Shown here: one piece after another, positions 27,066-37,409 of the stretch
How the letters are laid out: every line of letters begins with the position of its first letter
Numbering within the stretch: position 1 is the stretch's first letter
Origin: Bifidobacterium magnum
GTDB taxonomy: Bacteria > Actinomycetota > Actinomycetes > Actinomycetales > Bifidobacteriaceae
NCBI RefSeq assembly: GCF_000741255.1
Contig: NZ_JGZB01000002.1
Coordinates: 124,001-188,000 of the forward strand
DNA length: 64,000 bases
Direction: 5' to 3'
The notes under the pieces: generated by a model
Seen by the model: only the letters and a program-made list of their open reading frames with translations
Databases searched by the model: none
What the model was told of the DNA's origin: nothing
Translations under genes and position numbers: made by a program

Positions 27066-30000
27066 TCAGGCGGTGAAGTATGCCACACCCGCTTCAAAAA
27101 TGGGCTGGTGGGCGTTGCCCGGAACGTTGCGGTACAGGCCTTCGCCCGAACGTTCCGAATGGCCCATCTTGCCGAACACGCGTCCGTCGGGGCTTGTGAT
27201 GCCTTCAATGGCCAGCATCGACCCGTTCGGGTTCACGTCGAGTCCCATGGCCGGGACGCCTTGCTCGTCCACGTATTGCGTGGCGATCTGGCCGTTGGCC
27301 GCCAATGAGGCGAGCATGTCGGGGGAGGCCACGAAACGGCCCTCACCATGGGAAATGGCCACGGTGTGCACGTCTCCCACCTCGCAATTGGCCAGCCATG
27401 GCGACAGGTTGGACGCTACGCGCGTGCGTACGAGGCGACTCTGGTGGCGGCCGATGCGGTTGAACGTCAGTGTGGGGCAAGTCTCGTCCATGTCCACAAT
27501 GTCCCCGAACGGAACCAGGCCGAGCTTGATCAGTGCCTGGAAACCGTTGCAAATGCCGAGCATGAGGCCGTCGCGGTTGGAGAGCAGGTCGCGTACGGCG
27601 TCCGTCACTTCGGGGGCGCGGAAGAACGCCGTGATGAATTTCGCCGATCCGTCAGGTTCGTCACCTCCCGAGAATCCGCCGGGGATCATGACGATCTGGC
27701 TCGCGCGAATCTGCTCGGCCAGTGCGTGCGTGGACTCGGCCACGTCCGCGGGCGTCAGATTGTTGATGACGAACGTGTGCGCGTCCGCTCCCGCCTTTTC
27801 GAAGGCGGCAGCCGTGTCATACTCGCAATTGTTGCCCGGGAACACGGGGATGATGACGCGCGGTTTGGCGACGCTCGGTCCCGTATACACAGTGCGGTGA
27901 TCCGTGCGGAACGTGAGAGCTTCCACGGGTTGTGTTTCCGCTTCGCCGTCGCCCGCCGTGCGGTACGGATAGACGCTTTCGATGCCGGCTTCCCAGATTC
28001 GCTGCAGTTCGTCGCCGTCCAGCGTGGTGCGTGCGGCGTGCAGTTCGTACGGTTTCGTCGTCTTTCCGATGACGGCCGCTTCCACCAGGTTCGACGCGGT
28101 GGGAATGTCGGCGTCGTCGTCGAGCTCGATAATGAACGATCCGTAGGCGGGCGCGAACAGGTCGTCGACTTCGATTGATTCGTCCAGCGTCACGCCGATA
28201 CGGTTGCCGACCATCATCTTGAACAGCTGCTCCGCCGTGCCGCCATATCCCGGCGTGGCTACGGCAAGCGCGTCGTCGAATTCCGTAAGCGATTCGACCA
28301 ACGTGAAGGTTTCGAGTAGCGCCTGCGGGTCGGGTGTCAGGCCGTCGGCCGCATACCGCGGCGCGATGCGGACGACACGGTGGCCTGGGCCTTTGAACTC
28401 GGGGGAGGTGGCGTGGCGCATGTCTCCCACGGCCACGGCGAAGGAAATCAGCGTGGGCGGCACATCGAGATCCTCGAACGATCCGGACATGGAGTCCTTG
28501 CCGCCAATGGCGCCGACACCCAGATCCACTTGCGCCATAAGCGCACCTAGCACGGCGGCCATGGGCTTGCCCCAGCGGGCCGGATCGTCGCGCAGCTTTT
28601 CGAAATACTCCTGGAAGCTCAGGTAGGCCTTCTCGTGTTCGAAGCCCGCGGCCACGAGCTTGGCCAGCGATTCGACCACGGACAGGTAGGCGCCCGTGAA
28701 CTGGTCGCGTTCCATGATGTAGGGGTTGAAGCCCCACGCCATGGCCGATGCCGTGGTGGTTTCACCGAACACAGGGAATTTGGCGACCATCGCGAGTGAC
28801 GGCGTCAACTGCGTACGGCCGCCAAACGGCATGAGCACGGTACCGGCGCCGATGGTCGAATCGAACCGTTCGGACAAGCCCTTGTTCGAAGCGACATTGA
28901 TGTCCGCGAGCAACGCGCGCATGCGCTCGGCGAGGGTACCTGCGCCGTCGTGGGCAAGGGGAGCGGCGTAAGGCTGCTGCTTGTCCACATGCACATGCTG
29001 GCTTTTGGGCGCGCCGTTCGAGGCGAGGAACGCGCGCGACAGGTCGACAATCGTTTCGCCGTTCCAGCGCATGACCATGCGCGGTTCGCGCGTCACTGTG
29101 GCGATGACTTCGGCTTCGAGGTTCTCTTCACGCGCATATTTGAGGAATTCGTCCACATCTTCGGCGGCCACGTCCACGGCCATGCGCTCCTGGGATTCGG
29201 AAATGGCCAGTTCGGTGCCGTCGAGGCCCTCATATTTTTTGGACACGCGGTTGAGGTCCACGTCGAGCCCGTCGGCGATTTCGCCCACGGCCACGGATAC
29301 GCCGCCCGCTCCGAAATCGTTACAGCGTTTGATCAGGCGGCAGGCTTCGCCACGACGGAACAGGCGCTGCAGCTTGCGTTCGACAGGCGCGTTGCCTTTC
29401 TGCACTTCGGCGCCGTCCAGTTCAATCGACTCGACCGTATGCGATTTCGAGGATCCCGTGGCGCCGCCGATACCGTCACGTCCCGTACGACCGCCCAACA
29501 AAATAATGCGGTCGCCGGGCGCGGGCGTCTCTCGCCGCACATGGTCGGCCGGAGTGGCGGCCACGACGGCGCCCACTTCCATGCGTTTGGCCACATAGCC
29601 CGGATGGTAGATTTCGTTGACCTGTCCCGTGGCCAGTCCGATCTGGTTGCCGTAGCTCGCGTATCCCGAGGCGGCCGTGGTGACGAGTTTGCGCTGGGGG
29701 AGCTTGCCTTCCAGCGTTTCGGACACGGGTACGGTCGGGTCGGCCGCGCCCGTCACGCGCATGGCCTGATATACATAGGAGCGTCCTGACAGAGGGTCGC
29801 GGATGCATCCGCCAATGCAGGTGGCCGCGCCGCCGAACGGTTCGATTTCGGTGGGATGGTTGTGTGTTTCGTTTTTGAACAGGAACAGCCAGTCCTCCGG
29901 CTCGCCGTTGACGTCCACACGCGTTTTGACCGTGCACGCGTTGATTTCCTCGGATTCGTCGAGTCCTGTAAGCAGCCCGTTGGCCTTGAGCCATTTGGCG

Positions 30001-30815
30001 CCGATCGTGCCCATGTCCATGAGACAGACGGGCCTGTTCGTGCGTCCAAGCTCCTCGCGCATGACCAGGTATTTGTGGAACGCGGCCTCAACGGTGGCGT
30101 CGTCGATCGTAATGTCCGTCAAGTTCGTGCCGAAAGTGGTGTGGCGGCAATGGTCGGACCAATACGTGTCGATGACTTTGATTTCAGTAATCGTGGGGTC
30201 GCGCATTTCCTTGGCGAAATATTCGCGGCAGAACCGCAAGTCGGCCACATCCATGGCGAGTCCGTGTTCGTCGATGAACGCTTGCAAATCCTCGTCCGCC
30301 AGATCCCTGAAGCCTGTGAGGATTTCCACGGGGGCCGGCACGGGAACGGCCGACTCCAACGTTTCAGGGGCGTCGAATCCGGCTTCGCGCGCTTCCACGG
30401 GATTGATCACATAGCGTTTGATCGCGGCTTCGTCGCCGTCGCTCAAGGATCCCTCAAGCGCATAAACGCGCGCCGAGCGCACAGTGGGCCGCTCGCCTTG
30501 GGAAATGAGCTGGATGCATTCGCTGGCCGAATCCGCACGCTGGTCGAACTGGCCGGGCAGGAACTCGACGGCGAACACGCGCGCCGCGCCCAAGTCGGGA
30601 AGCTCGGACGTGACCGCGTCGACTTGCGGTTCGCTGAACACGGTCGGCACAACGCGCTCGAACAGGTCGCGGTCGATGCCTTCCACATCATAACGGTTGA
30701 TAATACGGACACGGTCCAAAGTGTCAATGCCAAGAATCGTGTTCAATTTATGTGTCAGCTGCTGGGCTTCCACATCGTATCCGGGGCGCTTCTCCACATG
30801 CACGCGAAAAACCAC
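27066..30815 (-). CDS. purL: phosphoribosylformylglycinamidine synthase, single-chain type
   Basis: PurL makes FGAM from FGAR, glutamine and ATP. At 1249 residues this is the long form with synthetase and glutaminase in one chain, as in gammaproteobacteria and bifidobacteria, rather than the PurS/PurL/PurQ set. Seen: an N-terminal PurS-like region, SDHCRHTTF, the FGGAATCIGGCIRDPL loop, GATGSSKSH, GGKDSMSGSF, and a C-terminal class I glutaminase (about 975-1249) with the nucleophile in LGICNGFQAL and a later His-Glu pair in ISHGEG. It lies 101 bases after purC, downstream of purT and purC on the same strand. No break was found. Confidence 0.96.
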   Translation of the reverse strand: MVFRVHVEKRPGYDVEAQQLTHKLNTILGIDTLDRVRIINRYDVEGIDRDLFERVVPTVFSEPQVDAVTSELPDLGAARVFAVEFLPGQFDQRADSASECIQLISQGERPTVRSARVYALEGSLSDGDEAAIKRYVINPVEAREAGFDAPETLESAVPVPAPVEILTGFRDLADEDLQAFIDEHGLAMDVADLRFCREYFAKEMRDPTITEIKVIDTYWSDHCRHTTFGTNLTDITIDDATVEAAFHKYLVMREELGRTNRPVCLMDMGTIGAKWLKANGLLTGLDESEEINACTVKTRVDVNGEPEDWLFLFKNETHNHPTEIEPFGGAATCIGGCIRDPLSGRSYVYQAMRVTGAADPTVPVSETLEGKLPQRKLVTTAASGYASYGNQIGLATGQVNEIYHPGYVAKRMEVGAVVAATPADHVRRETPAPGDRIILLGGRTGRDGIGGATGSSKSHTVESIELDGAEVQKGNAPVERKLQRLFRRGEACRLIKRCNDFGAGGVSVAVGEIADGLDVDLNRVSKKYEGLDGTELAISESQERMAVDVAAEDVDEFLKYAREENLEAEVIATVTREPRMVMRWNGETIVDLSRAFLASNGAPKSQHVHVDKQQPYAAPLAHDGAGTLAERMRALLADINVASNKGLSERFDSTIGAGTVLMPFGGRTQLTPSLAMVAKFPVFGETTTASAMAWGFNPYIMERDQFTGAYLSVVESLAKLVAAGFEHEKAYLSFQEYFEKLRDDPARWGKPMAAVLGALMAQVDLGVGAIGGKDSMSGSFEDLDVPPTLISFAVAVGDMRHATSPEFKGPGHRVVRIAPRYAADGLTPDPQALLETFTLVESLTEFDDALAVATPGYGGTAEQLFKMMVGNRIGVTLDESIEVDDLFAPAYGSFIIELDDDADIPTASNLVEAAVIGKTTKPYELHAARTTLDGDELQRIWEAGIESVYPYRTAGDGEAETQPVEALTFRTDHRTVYTGPSVAKPRVIIPVFPGNNCEYDTAAAFEKAGADAHTFVINNLTPADVAESTHALAEQIRASQIVMIPGGFSGGDEPDGSAKFITAFFRAPEVTDAVRDLLSNRDGLMLGICNGFQALIKLGLVPFGDIVDMDETCPTLTFNRIGRHQSRLVRTRVASNLSPWLANCEVGDVHTVAISHGEGRFVASPDMLASLAANGQIATQYVDEQGVPAMGLDVNPNGSMLAIEGITSPDGRVFGKMGHSERSGEGLYRNVPGNAHQPIFEAGVAYFTA

Positions 30816-30916
30816 GGTATTGCTCTTTCTCGTAAACGGCGTCTCAATAAATCAGTAAGTCAATGAACATGGGCAATAAATAAGGAAGGTGGAGCGCCAT
30901 GGCGCCTCACCTCGTG

Positions 30917-31663
30917 TTATGAACGTTCGATTCCCTCGTCGGCGGCAAGCTGCTCCAGCCGTTCCAGGATCTCTTCGTAGGCCGGGATGATGTCTCCCAT
31001 GTCACGCCTGAACAGGTCCTTGTCCAGATGCTCCACGGTTCCGTCGCTTTCCACGCGCCACAACCGGCACGTGTCGGGCGTGATTTCGTCGGCCAACAGC
31101 ACACGGCCGTCCGAAGTGACACCCTCCTCGATTTTGAAATCCACCAAACGCACGCCGATGGCGGAGAAAATGTCAAGCAACGCGTCATTGACGGCGCGCG
31201 CCTGCCGTGAAATCTCGTCGAGCTGCTCCGGGGAGGCCAATCCCAATGCGACAATGCCGTCATCATTGATGAACGGGTCGCCGAGATCGTCATTCTTCAC
31301 GCAGAATTCCAAAATGGGACGCTTGAGCTCCGTGCCCTCATCCACGCCATAACGCTTCGCAAAAGAGCCGGCCGCGGTATTGCGCATGATAATTTCCAAC
31401 GGGAACATCGTCATGCGGCGCACCAACTGTTCCGTGTCGGACAGTGGCGCCACAAAATGGGAATCGACACCGCGCGCCTTCAACAAATCGAAGATGACGG
31501 CGGTAATACGGTTGTTCAGACTCGCCTTGCCGGCAATCTGGGCTTTTTTCGCACCATTGCCGGCCGTCGCCTGATCCATATATTCCACCCACAGAATGTC
31601 GGGATCGTCGGTTGCATACAATTTTTTGGCCTTGCCCTCGTAGAGCTGCTCCAGTTGTTCCAT
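30917..31663 (-). CDS. purC: SAICAR synthase
   Basis: PurC joins aspartate to CAIR with ATP. The 248-residue protein starts [20 protein letters not shown], the usual N-terminal strand pair with the KAKK nucleotide loop, and carries [17 protein letters not shown] and the [16 protein letters not shown] active-site stretches. ATG 31663 was chosen because GGAAGG precedes it by 5 bases and the family starts here; the frame runs on upstream without sense. It lies between purT (77 bases upstream) and purL (101 bases downstream), so the three are probably one operon. Confidence 0.96.
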   Translation of the reverse strand: MEQLEQLYEGKAKKLYATDDPDILWVEYMDQATAGNGAKKAQIAGKASLNNRITAVIFDLLKARGVDSHFVAPLSDTEQLVRRMTMFPLEIIMRNTAAGSFAKRYGVDEGTELKRPILEFCVKNDDLGDPFINDDGIVALGLASPEQLDEISRQARAVNDALLDIFSAIGVRLVDFKIEEGVTSDGRVLLADEITPDTCRLWRVESDGTVEHLDKDLFRRDMGDIIPAYEEILERLEQLAADEGIERS

Positions 31664-31740
31664 GGCACCTTCCTGCGCACTAACGGATCTGACGGGCAAC
31701 ACCTTAGCAACGAAGCCGCGGGCTCAACCCGTTGTTACCG

Positions 31741-33009
31741 TCATGTGAGAGAAGGGACCACTGCAATACGCAACGCCTGTGTGGCGGCCTGTGCGGCCTT
31801 GCGGGCCGCATCACAATCCGCACCTGTGGCCAACATCACACCCATGCGGCGGCTGCCATGCACGCACGGCTTGGCGAACACGCGCAACGAAACATCGGCA
31901 CCCGCCAACGCTTCTTCCAATCCCGAAAACTCCACTTCGCCATCACCACACACCACAATGGCCTGGCTCGCGGCGCCATGGCACCCCTCGGGAAACACGA
32001 GTTCCACATGCCCGGGTGTCACGGGCAATCCCAACATTGCGCGCACATGCAACATGAACTCGTCGCAACGCTGGCTCGCCATCGTTACCATACCCGTATC
32101 ATGCGGGCGCGGGGAGACCTCATTGAACAACACGGAACCGTCCCTCAATACGAACAATTCCACGCCATAGACACCCCAACCGCATTCGCCCGCCGCGTGC
32201 GCCTCGTCCATCAAGCCTTCCACAACACGACGCGCAATACGCCGCGCCTGCTCCAACACGTCGTCCGGCACCTCGGCCGGCTGCCACGACTGGCGGTAGT
32301 CGCCATCCTGCTGCCACTGGCCGATAGGCGCGCACACCGTCACGCCCGAAGAAGACCCCACGGTAAGCATCGTAAGCTCTGTGGCCAAATCCACAAGACG
32401 TTCCACCACTACACGGCACTCGGTGCCCGCACCCTCCTGGTCGGCACCACGCCGTCCGTGTTGCGCCTCGGCCCAAGCCTGGTCAAGCAGCGCCTCGTCG
32501 CGTACTACCGACTGGCCATGGCCCGAAGAGCTCATCACAGGCTTGACCACGCACGGCAACCCGATCTGCCCGACCGCCGCACGCAACTCCTCCAACGAAC
32601 CCACACAACGAAACTCGCTGGTGGGCAGACCCAACGTGCCATGGGCGAACACGCGCAGGCGCTCGCGGTCCATGCAGATGCGCACGATCGCGGCGGCCGG
32701 CACCACGCGGATTCCGCGCTTCGCCGCGTCGGCCAATACGTCGGTGGCGATCGCTTCCACTTCGGGCACAATAATGGACGGGTTCACGTCTTCAATAAGC
32801 TTGGCCAGCGCGTCCGCATCGGTCATGGCGAGCGTGCGCGATTCATGGGCCACCTGCTGGGCAGGGGCGTTCTCATACGAATCGGCGGCGCATACGCGCA
32901 AGCCCAACCGCATGCATTGGATGGCGATTTCCTTGCCGAGCTCGCCGGAGCCGAGCAGCAGAACAGTGGAGGGATGGATTCCGAGGGGAGTGCCTACAAC
33001 ATGTGTCAT
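31741..33009 (-). CDS. purT: formate-dependent phosphoribosylglycinamide formyltransferase
   Basis: PurT uses formate and ATP, not formyl-tetrahydrofolate, to convert GAR to FGAR. The 422-residue ATP-grasp protein aligns from its start with E. coli PurT (VLLLGSGELGKEIAIQCMRLG); PEVEAIATDVL, VKPVMSSSGHGQS, ELFVLRDGSVLFNEVSPRPHDTG are all present. ATG 33009 is chosen from this match over ATG 33045; neither has a clear ribosome site, so translation may start on a short or leaderless message. Formate is produced by bifidobacterial pyruvate formate-lyase, which makes this choice of enzyme sensible. First gene of purT-purC-purL. Confidence 0.94.
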   Translation of the reverse strand: MTHVVGTPLGIHPSTVLLLGSGELGKEIAIQCMRLGLRVCAADSYENAPAQQVAHESRTLAMTDADALAKLIEDVNPSIIVPEVEAIATDVLADAAKRGIRVVPAAAIVRICMDRERLRVFAHGTLGLPTSEFRCVGSLEELRAAVGQIGLPCVVKPVMSSSGHGQSVVRDEALLDQAWAEAQHGRRGADQEGAGTECRVVVERLVDLATELTMLTVGSSSGVTVCAPIGQWQQDGDYRQSWQPAEVPDDVLEQARRIARRVVEGLMDEAHAAGECGWGVYGVELFVLRDGSVLFNEVSPRPHDTGMVTMASQRCDEFMLHVRAMLGLPVTPGHVELVFPEGCHGAASQAIVVCGDGEVEFSGLEEALAGADVSLRVFAKPCVHGSRRMGVMLATGADCDAARKAAQAATQALRIAVVPSLT

Positions 33010-33112
33010 AGGCACGATTGTGCCGGACAAGAGGCGTACGCGCATACAAAAGTACCCATAGTGGAATCACTATGGGTACTGGTTTACCTCAATGGCGCCT
33101 TAGCGCGCAGCG

Positions 33113-34138
33113 TCACAGGATGGCGATCAGCTCGTTCACCTGGTCGTCCGTGGTGGCCCAGCTCGTGCAAATGCGCAGCAGCTGGTGGCCGGCGTCCACC
33201 TGTTCCATGAAGCTCAAACGCACCTGCTGTTGCAGCTTGGCCGCCTGCTCGTTGGTGACCGTGATGAAAATCTGGTTCGTGCTCGAAATGAACGCGATGT
33301 CGTAGCCCTTGGCGAGCAGCGCCTTGCGGATCTTGTCCGCCTGCTTGTCGGCGTTGCGCGAGAGTTTCTCGTACAGGCCGTCGGTAAACAGCGTGTCGAA
33401 TTGCAGGCCGAGCAGCCATCCCTTGGCGAGCAACGCGCCATGTTGCTTGACAAGCGTCACGAAGTTCGTGGGCATGTTGTGCTTGGTGAACACCACGGCT
33501 TCGCCAAACATGGCGCCCACCTTCGTGCCGCCGATGGTGAAGACGTCGGCGATGCGGGCAATGTCCGGCAGCGTCACGTCGTTGCCGTCGGCTACGAGGC
33601 CGTACCCCATGCGCGCGCCGTCAATATACAGTGGCATGTGGTAGTTGTGCGCCACCTGGGCCAGGGCTTCCAATTCTTCAAGCGTGTACAGCGTGCCGTA
33701 TTCAGTGGGCTGGGAAATGTAGACGGAGCCCGGAAAGACCATGTGCGTGTGGTTGGAGTCCGCATAGAAAGAGGAACAGAAGTCGTCCACATCCTGCGCC
33801 GCGATCTTGCCGTCCTGCGACTTGATCGCCAGCACCTTGTGGCCCGTAGCCTCGATGGCGCCGGCCTCGTGCGTGTTGATATGGCCGGACTGCGCGCACA
33901 CCACGCCCGCATACTGCGGCGTGATCGAATCGAGTACGATCTGGTTCGTCTGCGTACCGCCGGAAATGAAGCTCACTTCCACTTCCGGATCATCGCACGC
34001 CTTGGCGATGGCCGTGGCGGCGTGCTGGCAATAGTCGTCATTGCCGTAGCCGGGAACCTGTTCCTGCTGGGTTTCCTGCATGCGCTGCAGGATTTGCGGG
34101 CACGCCGAATTCGAATAGTCATTTTCAAACGAAAGCAT
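33113..34138 (-). CDS. ltaE: low-specificity L-threonine aldolase (PLP-dependent)
   Basis: Splits L-threonine or allo-threonine to glycine and acetaldehyde. The 341-residue protein is a fold-type I PLP enzyme: GGTQTNQIVLDSI near the cofactor phosphate, HINTHEAGAIE, DGARMGYGL with the cofactor-binding Asp, and the Schiff-base Lys in TIGGTKVGAM. Length fits the family. It lies between purT and an MFS transporter gene on the same strand with a gap of about 100 bases on each side. Glycine supplied by this enzyme would feed PurD, but that link is inference. Confidence 0.88.
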   Translation of the reverse strand: MLSFENDYSNSACPQILQRMQETQQEQVPGYGNDDYCQHAATAIAKACDDPEVEVSFISGGTQTNQIVLDSITPQYAGVVCAQSGHINTHEAGAIEATGHKVLAIKSQDGKIAAQDVDDFCSSFYADSNHTHMVFPGSVYISQPTEYGTLYTLEELEALAQVAHNYHMPLYIDGARMGYGLVADGNDVTLPDIARIADVFTIGGTKVGAMFGEAVVFTKHNMPTNFVTLVKQHGALLAKGWLLGLQFDTLFTDGLYEKLSRNADKQADKIRKALLAKGYDIAFISSTNQIFITVTNEQAAKLQQQVRLSFMEQVDAGHQLLRICTSWATTDDQVNELIAIL

Positions 34139-34241
34139 AGACGTCCTTCTGTAGTGGGTTCAACAGGTGAGCCGTATTGAGGAAAGTAGTATCGATACTA
34201 CTGGTGTTCCCCATATTTTGCTTACCGTCATATTGTCGGGA

Positions 34242-35879
34242 TCAATGGCCCGCATTGTCGACCTTCGTGGCGAGCGGATGGCGTTGGATGAAGCACATGA
34301 GCACCGTGCAGACGGCCAACAATGGAACGAACATCGCAAAAATCGGCACGAGCGCCTGGCTGTATCCGCTGGCCACCACGTCACGCAGGGCGGAAGGAAG
34401 ATGGCTTACCGCGGACGGCGTGAGGTCGGCCAAATGAAGATGGTAGGAAGCGGGAATGCTGTCACCGACCAATTTCGCAAGGCGCATCGTAAACACGCTG
34501 CCCACAATGGCCGTGCCGAGCGTGGTGCCGATCTGGCGGAAGAAATTGTTGGCGGCCGTGGCAGTACCCACCATGCTGTGCGGGAACTCGTTTTGCACAA
34601 TCAGCACGAGGATCTGGGAGCCGAGGCCCAGCGCGAATCCCACAATGAAGAAGTAGATCATGAGTAGCACAATCGGCGTGGCCGGGCTCATGGCGGCGAG
34701 CAGCGCGAAACCGACGGTCAGCATGGCCGACATGGAAATGGGCATCCACTTGTATTTGCCTGTCGCCGAAGCGATGAAACCTGTAACCGTGGAGGTCAGC
34801 AGCGTACCGGCCATCATCGGCGTCATCATGAGTCCGGCGATCGTGGGGGACTTGTCTTCCACAATTTGCAGGAACGTCGGCAGATAGTTCGTGGCGCCGC
34901 CGAACGCCGCGTACACGAGCATGCCCGTAATCGTGACGAGCACGAAATTGCGGTTGTGGAACAGCGTAAGCGGAATGACGGGATTCTTGGAACGTCGCTC
35001 AGCCACCACAAAGCAGACGCCCGCGGCCGCGGTCACAACGAACAGTCCAACAACCTGCCAGGAATCCCAAGCGAACTGGTTGCCGCCCCACGATGTGGCG
35101 AACACGAGGGAAACGGTGAAAATAATGGAAGTGGTGATGCCCCAAATGTCAATATCGGGAGATGCCGGCCGATGTGCGTCTTTGGTCAGGAAGATCGCGG
35201 TGCCCGCGATGGCGATGATGTCAAGCGGAATCGTGCACCAGAAAATCATGCGCCAGCCGTAATCCTGCACAATCCAGCCGCCGACCACGGGACCGAGCAC
35301 CGTCGACACGGCGAATACGGCGCCGATGGCGCCCATGTATTTGCCACGTGCGCGGGCCGAGACCACGTCGGCCAAGATGGCTTGGGAAAGAATGATCGTG
35401 CCGCCGCCGCCAAGGCCCGAGATGGCGCGTCCCAGCAGCAGTCCCGCCATGTTGGGTGCGCACGCGCAGACGATCTTGCCGATCGCGTATAGCGCCATGG
35501 CCACAATGAGCAGGCGCTTGCGGCCGATATTGTCACCGAGGCGTCCGTAAAGCGGCATCATGACCGTGCTCGTAAGGATATACATGGTGGAAACCCACTG
35601 CATGATCTCCACGCCGCCCAGATCTCCCACGATGGTCGGCAGCGCGGTGGCCGCAATGGTTTCGGACAAGGATCCGACGAACATGCCCAACGCAAGCGCG
35701 ATGAAGACGCACGCGAGTTTCCATCCGTGCATGCCGCCCTGGTCCAACGGACCGTGTGAAGATCCCGGGGCGCCCGGTGCGGAGCCCGTCGAGGGAGCGG
35801 ACGGGGCGGAAGCATCATGGGGAGCGGGCATGGTGGAATGTTGCGCGGTGGCTGGTGAGGGATCATTCATGATTCCCAT
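34242..35879 (-). CDS. MFS drug-efflux transporter, DHA2 (EmrB/QacA) type
   Basis: The 545-residue protein has a Pro/Ser/Ala-rich cytoplasmic N-terminus (about 50 residues) followed by fourteen hydrophobic helices, the number typical of DHA2 exporters. MFS motif A appears as GRLGDNIGRKRLL in the loop after helix 2; motif C-like glycines lie in VLGPVVGGWIVQDYGWR in helix 5, a mark of antiporter exporters. It should expel drugs or other amphiphiles using the proton gradient; substrates unknown. ATG 35879 and 35870 are both possible. No regulator of the TetR/MarR type is next to it. Confidence 0.88.
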   Translation of the reverse strand: MGIMNDPSPATAQHSTMPAPHDASAPSAPSTGSAPGAPGSSHGPLDQGGMHGWKLACVFIALALGMFVGSLSETIAATALPTIVGDLGGVEIMQWVSTMYILTSTVMMPLYGRLGDNIGRKRLLIVAMALYAIGKIVCACAPNMAGLLLGRAISGLGGGGTIILSQAILADVVSARARGKYMGAIGAVFAVSTVLGPVVGGWIVQDYGWRMIFWCTIPLDIIAIAGTAIFLTKDAHRPASPDIDIWGITTSIIFTVSLVFATSWGGNQFAWDSWQVVGLFVVTAAAGVCFVVAERRSKNPVIPLTLFHNRNFVLVTITGMLVYAAFGGATNYLPTFLQIVEDKSPTIAGLMMTPMMAGTLLTSTVTGFIASATGKYKWMPISMSAMLTVGFALLAAMSPATPIVLLMIYFFIVGFALGLGSQILVLIVQNEFPHSMVGTATAANNFFRQIGTTLGTAIVGSVFTMRLAKLVGDSIPASYHLHLADLTPSAVSHLPSALRDVVASGYSQALVPIFAMFVPLLAVCTVLMCFIQRHPLATKVDNAGH

Positions 35880-36035
35880 AGTAGGAAGCGTCGATGCGAC
35901 AGGCCGTGGATGTCAGCGAGCGGCGTAGGTGGACGGACATCCGACCAATATGCGTAAGCGGAACGGATAATCATGCGGATGATGATCGAGAAAAATTGGA
36001 GAAAACCGGAACCGTCGGGAAATTGAAAACAAGAG

Positions 36036-36074
36036 AAAACAAAAGGTCCGCGGCGCAGTGCTGCACCACGGACC
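36036..36074 (-). terminator. terminator after the sugar MFS gene
   Basis: On the minus strand GGTCCG and CGGACC (36069-36074 with 36045-36050) plus an inner GTGCAG/CTGCGC stem form a long hairpin, followed by TTTTGTTTT. It lies 40 bases after the transporter stop and ends the fructokinase-permease unit. Confidence 0.8.
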
Positions 36075-36113
36075 ACAGGGGGATTAGTAATTAATTATTA
36101 ATGGATTATCCGG

Positions 36114-37409
36114 CTATCGGGCCGCTTCCTGCTGCTCCTTGACAGCGGAGACGGTAGCGTGGCGACGGTGATCCATGAAACGGTAGCCGAAACCCATCAC
36201 GAGCACATACAGGCAGCCGACAGCCATGACGAGCACGGCGCCGAACTGGCCGATGGCATCCGCAGCGGCACCCATCAGCGGCGGGAAGATGGCGCCACCG
36301 ATAAGGCCCATGAGCATAAGGCCGGAGACTTCGTTCTGGCGGTCGGCGCGGTATTCGAGGCCGTGGGCCAGGAACAGCGAGAACACGTTGGAGTTGCCGA
36401 AACCGATCAGCGCGACGGCGACCCAGAACAGCCAGATCGGCGGGTTGGACGGCGTGACCGTGAAGATGGCGAAGCAGATGGCGGAGACGGTCATGATGAC
36501 ACCGCAAATGCGCAGACCCATCTTGTTGTTGATCTTCTGCAGTGCGAAGCTACCCGTGAAGCAGCCGATCATACGGGCGATGAAGTAGACCATCGTGGCG
36601 CTCGTGGCAGTGGCCAGCGCGATGCCCGTGTGCTCCATGAGGATACGCGGAGCCTGAGCGTTGATGCCGACATCCACACCCACGTGGGCCACGATGCCGA
36701 GGAAGCAGAGCAATACGATATGGTCGGAGAACAGCAGCTTGAAGCACTTGCCGATGGTTGTGGTGCCGTTGTCCGGGGCCGGCTCCTGAATCTTGTCAAG
36801 ACCGAGCCAAATGTAGGAGATGATGCCCACCGCCAAGTAGATCACGAACAGGATCCACCACATGTGGTGCAGGTGTTCAAAGCCCCAAGCGGCGATGTAC
36901 GGGGCGAACAGGGAAGCGAAAGCCTTGACGAACTGGCCCGTGGTCAGCGTGGAAGCGAGGCGGTCGCCCTTGACGAACACGGTCAGCAACGGGTTGAGCG
37001 ATACCTGCATGAACGTGTTGCCAATGCCTAGGAAGGCGAACGAAAGCACAATAAGCGTGAGGCGCACGCCGCCCGTGCACAGCGTGTAGGCAATAATCGG
37101 CAGCGCCATGGCGACGAGCGTGACGAGAATAGAGTAGAGGACCGTGCGGCGGCGGCCGATGCGGTTCATGAGCACGCCCGTCGGTACGGACAGGATCAGG
37201 AACCAGAAGAACACCATCGTGGTGAACAGGTTGGCGGTTCCGTTAGAGAGGCTGAACTCGCCCTTGACGTAGTTGGTGGCGGTTCCGACCAGGTCCACGA
37301 AGCCCATGACGAAGAACGCGAGCATAACGGGGGCAAGCTTGCCGAAACCTTGTTTTTGCTGAGTCTTACCGGCGGTTGCGGCTGCCGGCTGCGACACTGA
37401 ATTGCTCAT
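36114..37409 (-). CDS. MFS sugar permease (FucP/GlcP-like)
   Basis: The 431-residue protein has twelve hydrophobic helices and reads like the fucose/glucose/galactose permease family of H+ symporters: FFVMGFVDLVGTATNYVK in helix 1, PTGVLMNRIGRRRTVLYS in the helix 2-3 loop, GNTFMQVSLNPLL in helix 4. The gene follows fructokinase on the same strand after a structured 276-base spacer, so fructose or another hexose is the likely cargo; this is inferred from context. AAGAGGAAAC precedes the ATG. Confidence 0.8.
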   Translation of the reverse strand: MSNSVSQPAAATAGKTQQKQGFGKLAPVMLAFFVMGFVDLVGTATNYVKGEFSLSNGTANLFTTMVFFWFLILSVPTGVLMNRIGRRRTVLYSILVTLVAMALPIIAYTLCTGGVRLTLIVLSFAFLGIGNTFMQVSLNPLLTVFVKGDRLASTLTTGQFVKAFASLFAPYIAAWGFEHLHHMWWILFVIYLAVGIISYIWLGLDKIQEPAPDNGTTTIGKCFKLLFSDHIVLLCFLGIVAHVGVDVGINAQAPRILMEHTGIALATATSATMVYFIARMIGCFTGSFALQKINNKMGLRICGVIMTVSAICFAIFTVTPSNPPIWLFWVAVALIGFGNSNVFSLFLAHGLEYRADRQNEVSGLMLMGLIGGAIFPPLMGAAADAIGQFGAVLVMAVGCLYVLVMGFGYRFMDHRRHATVSAVKEQQEAAR

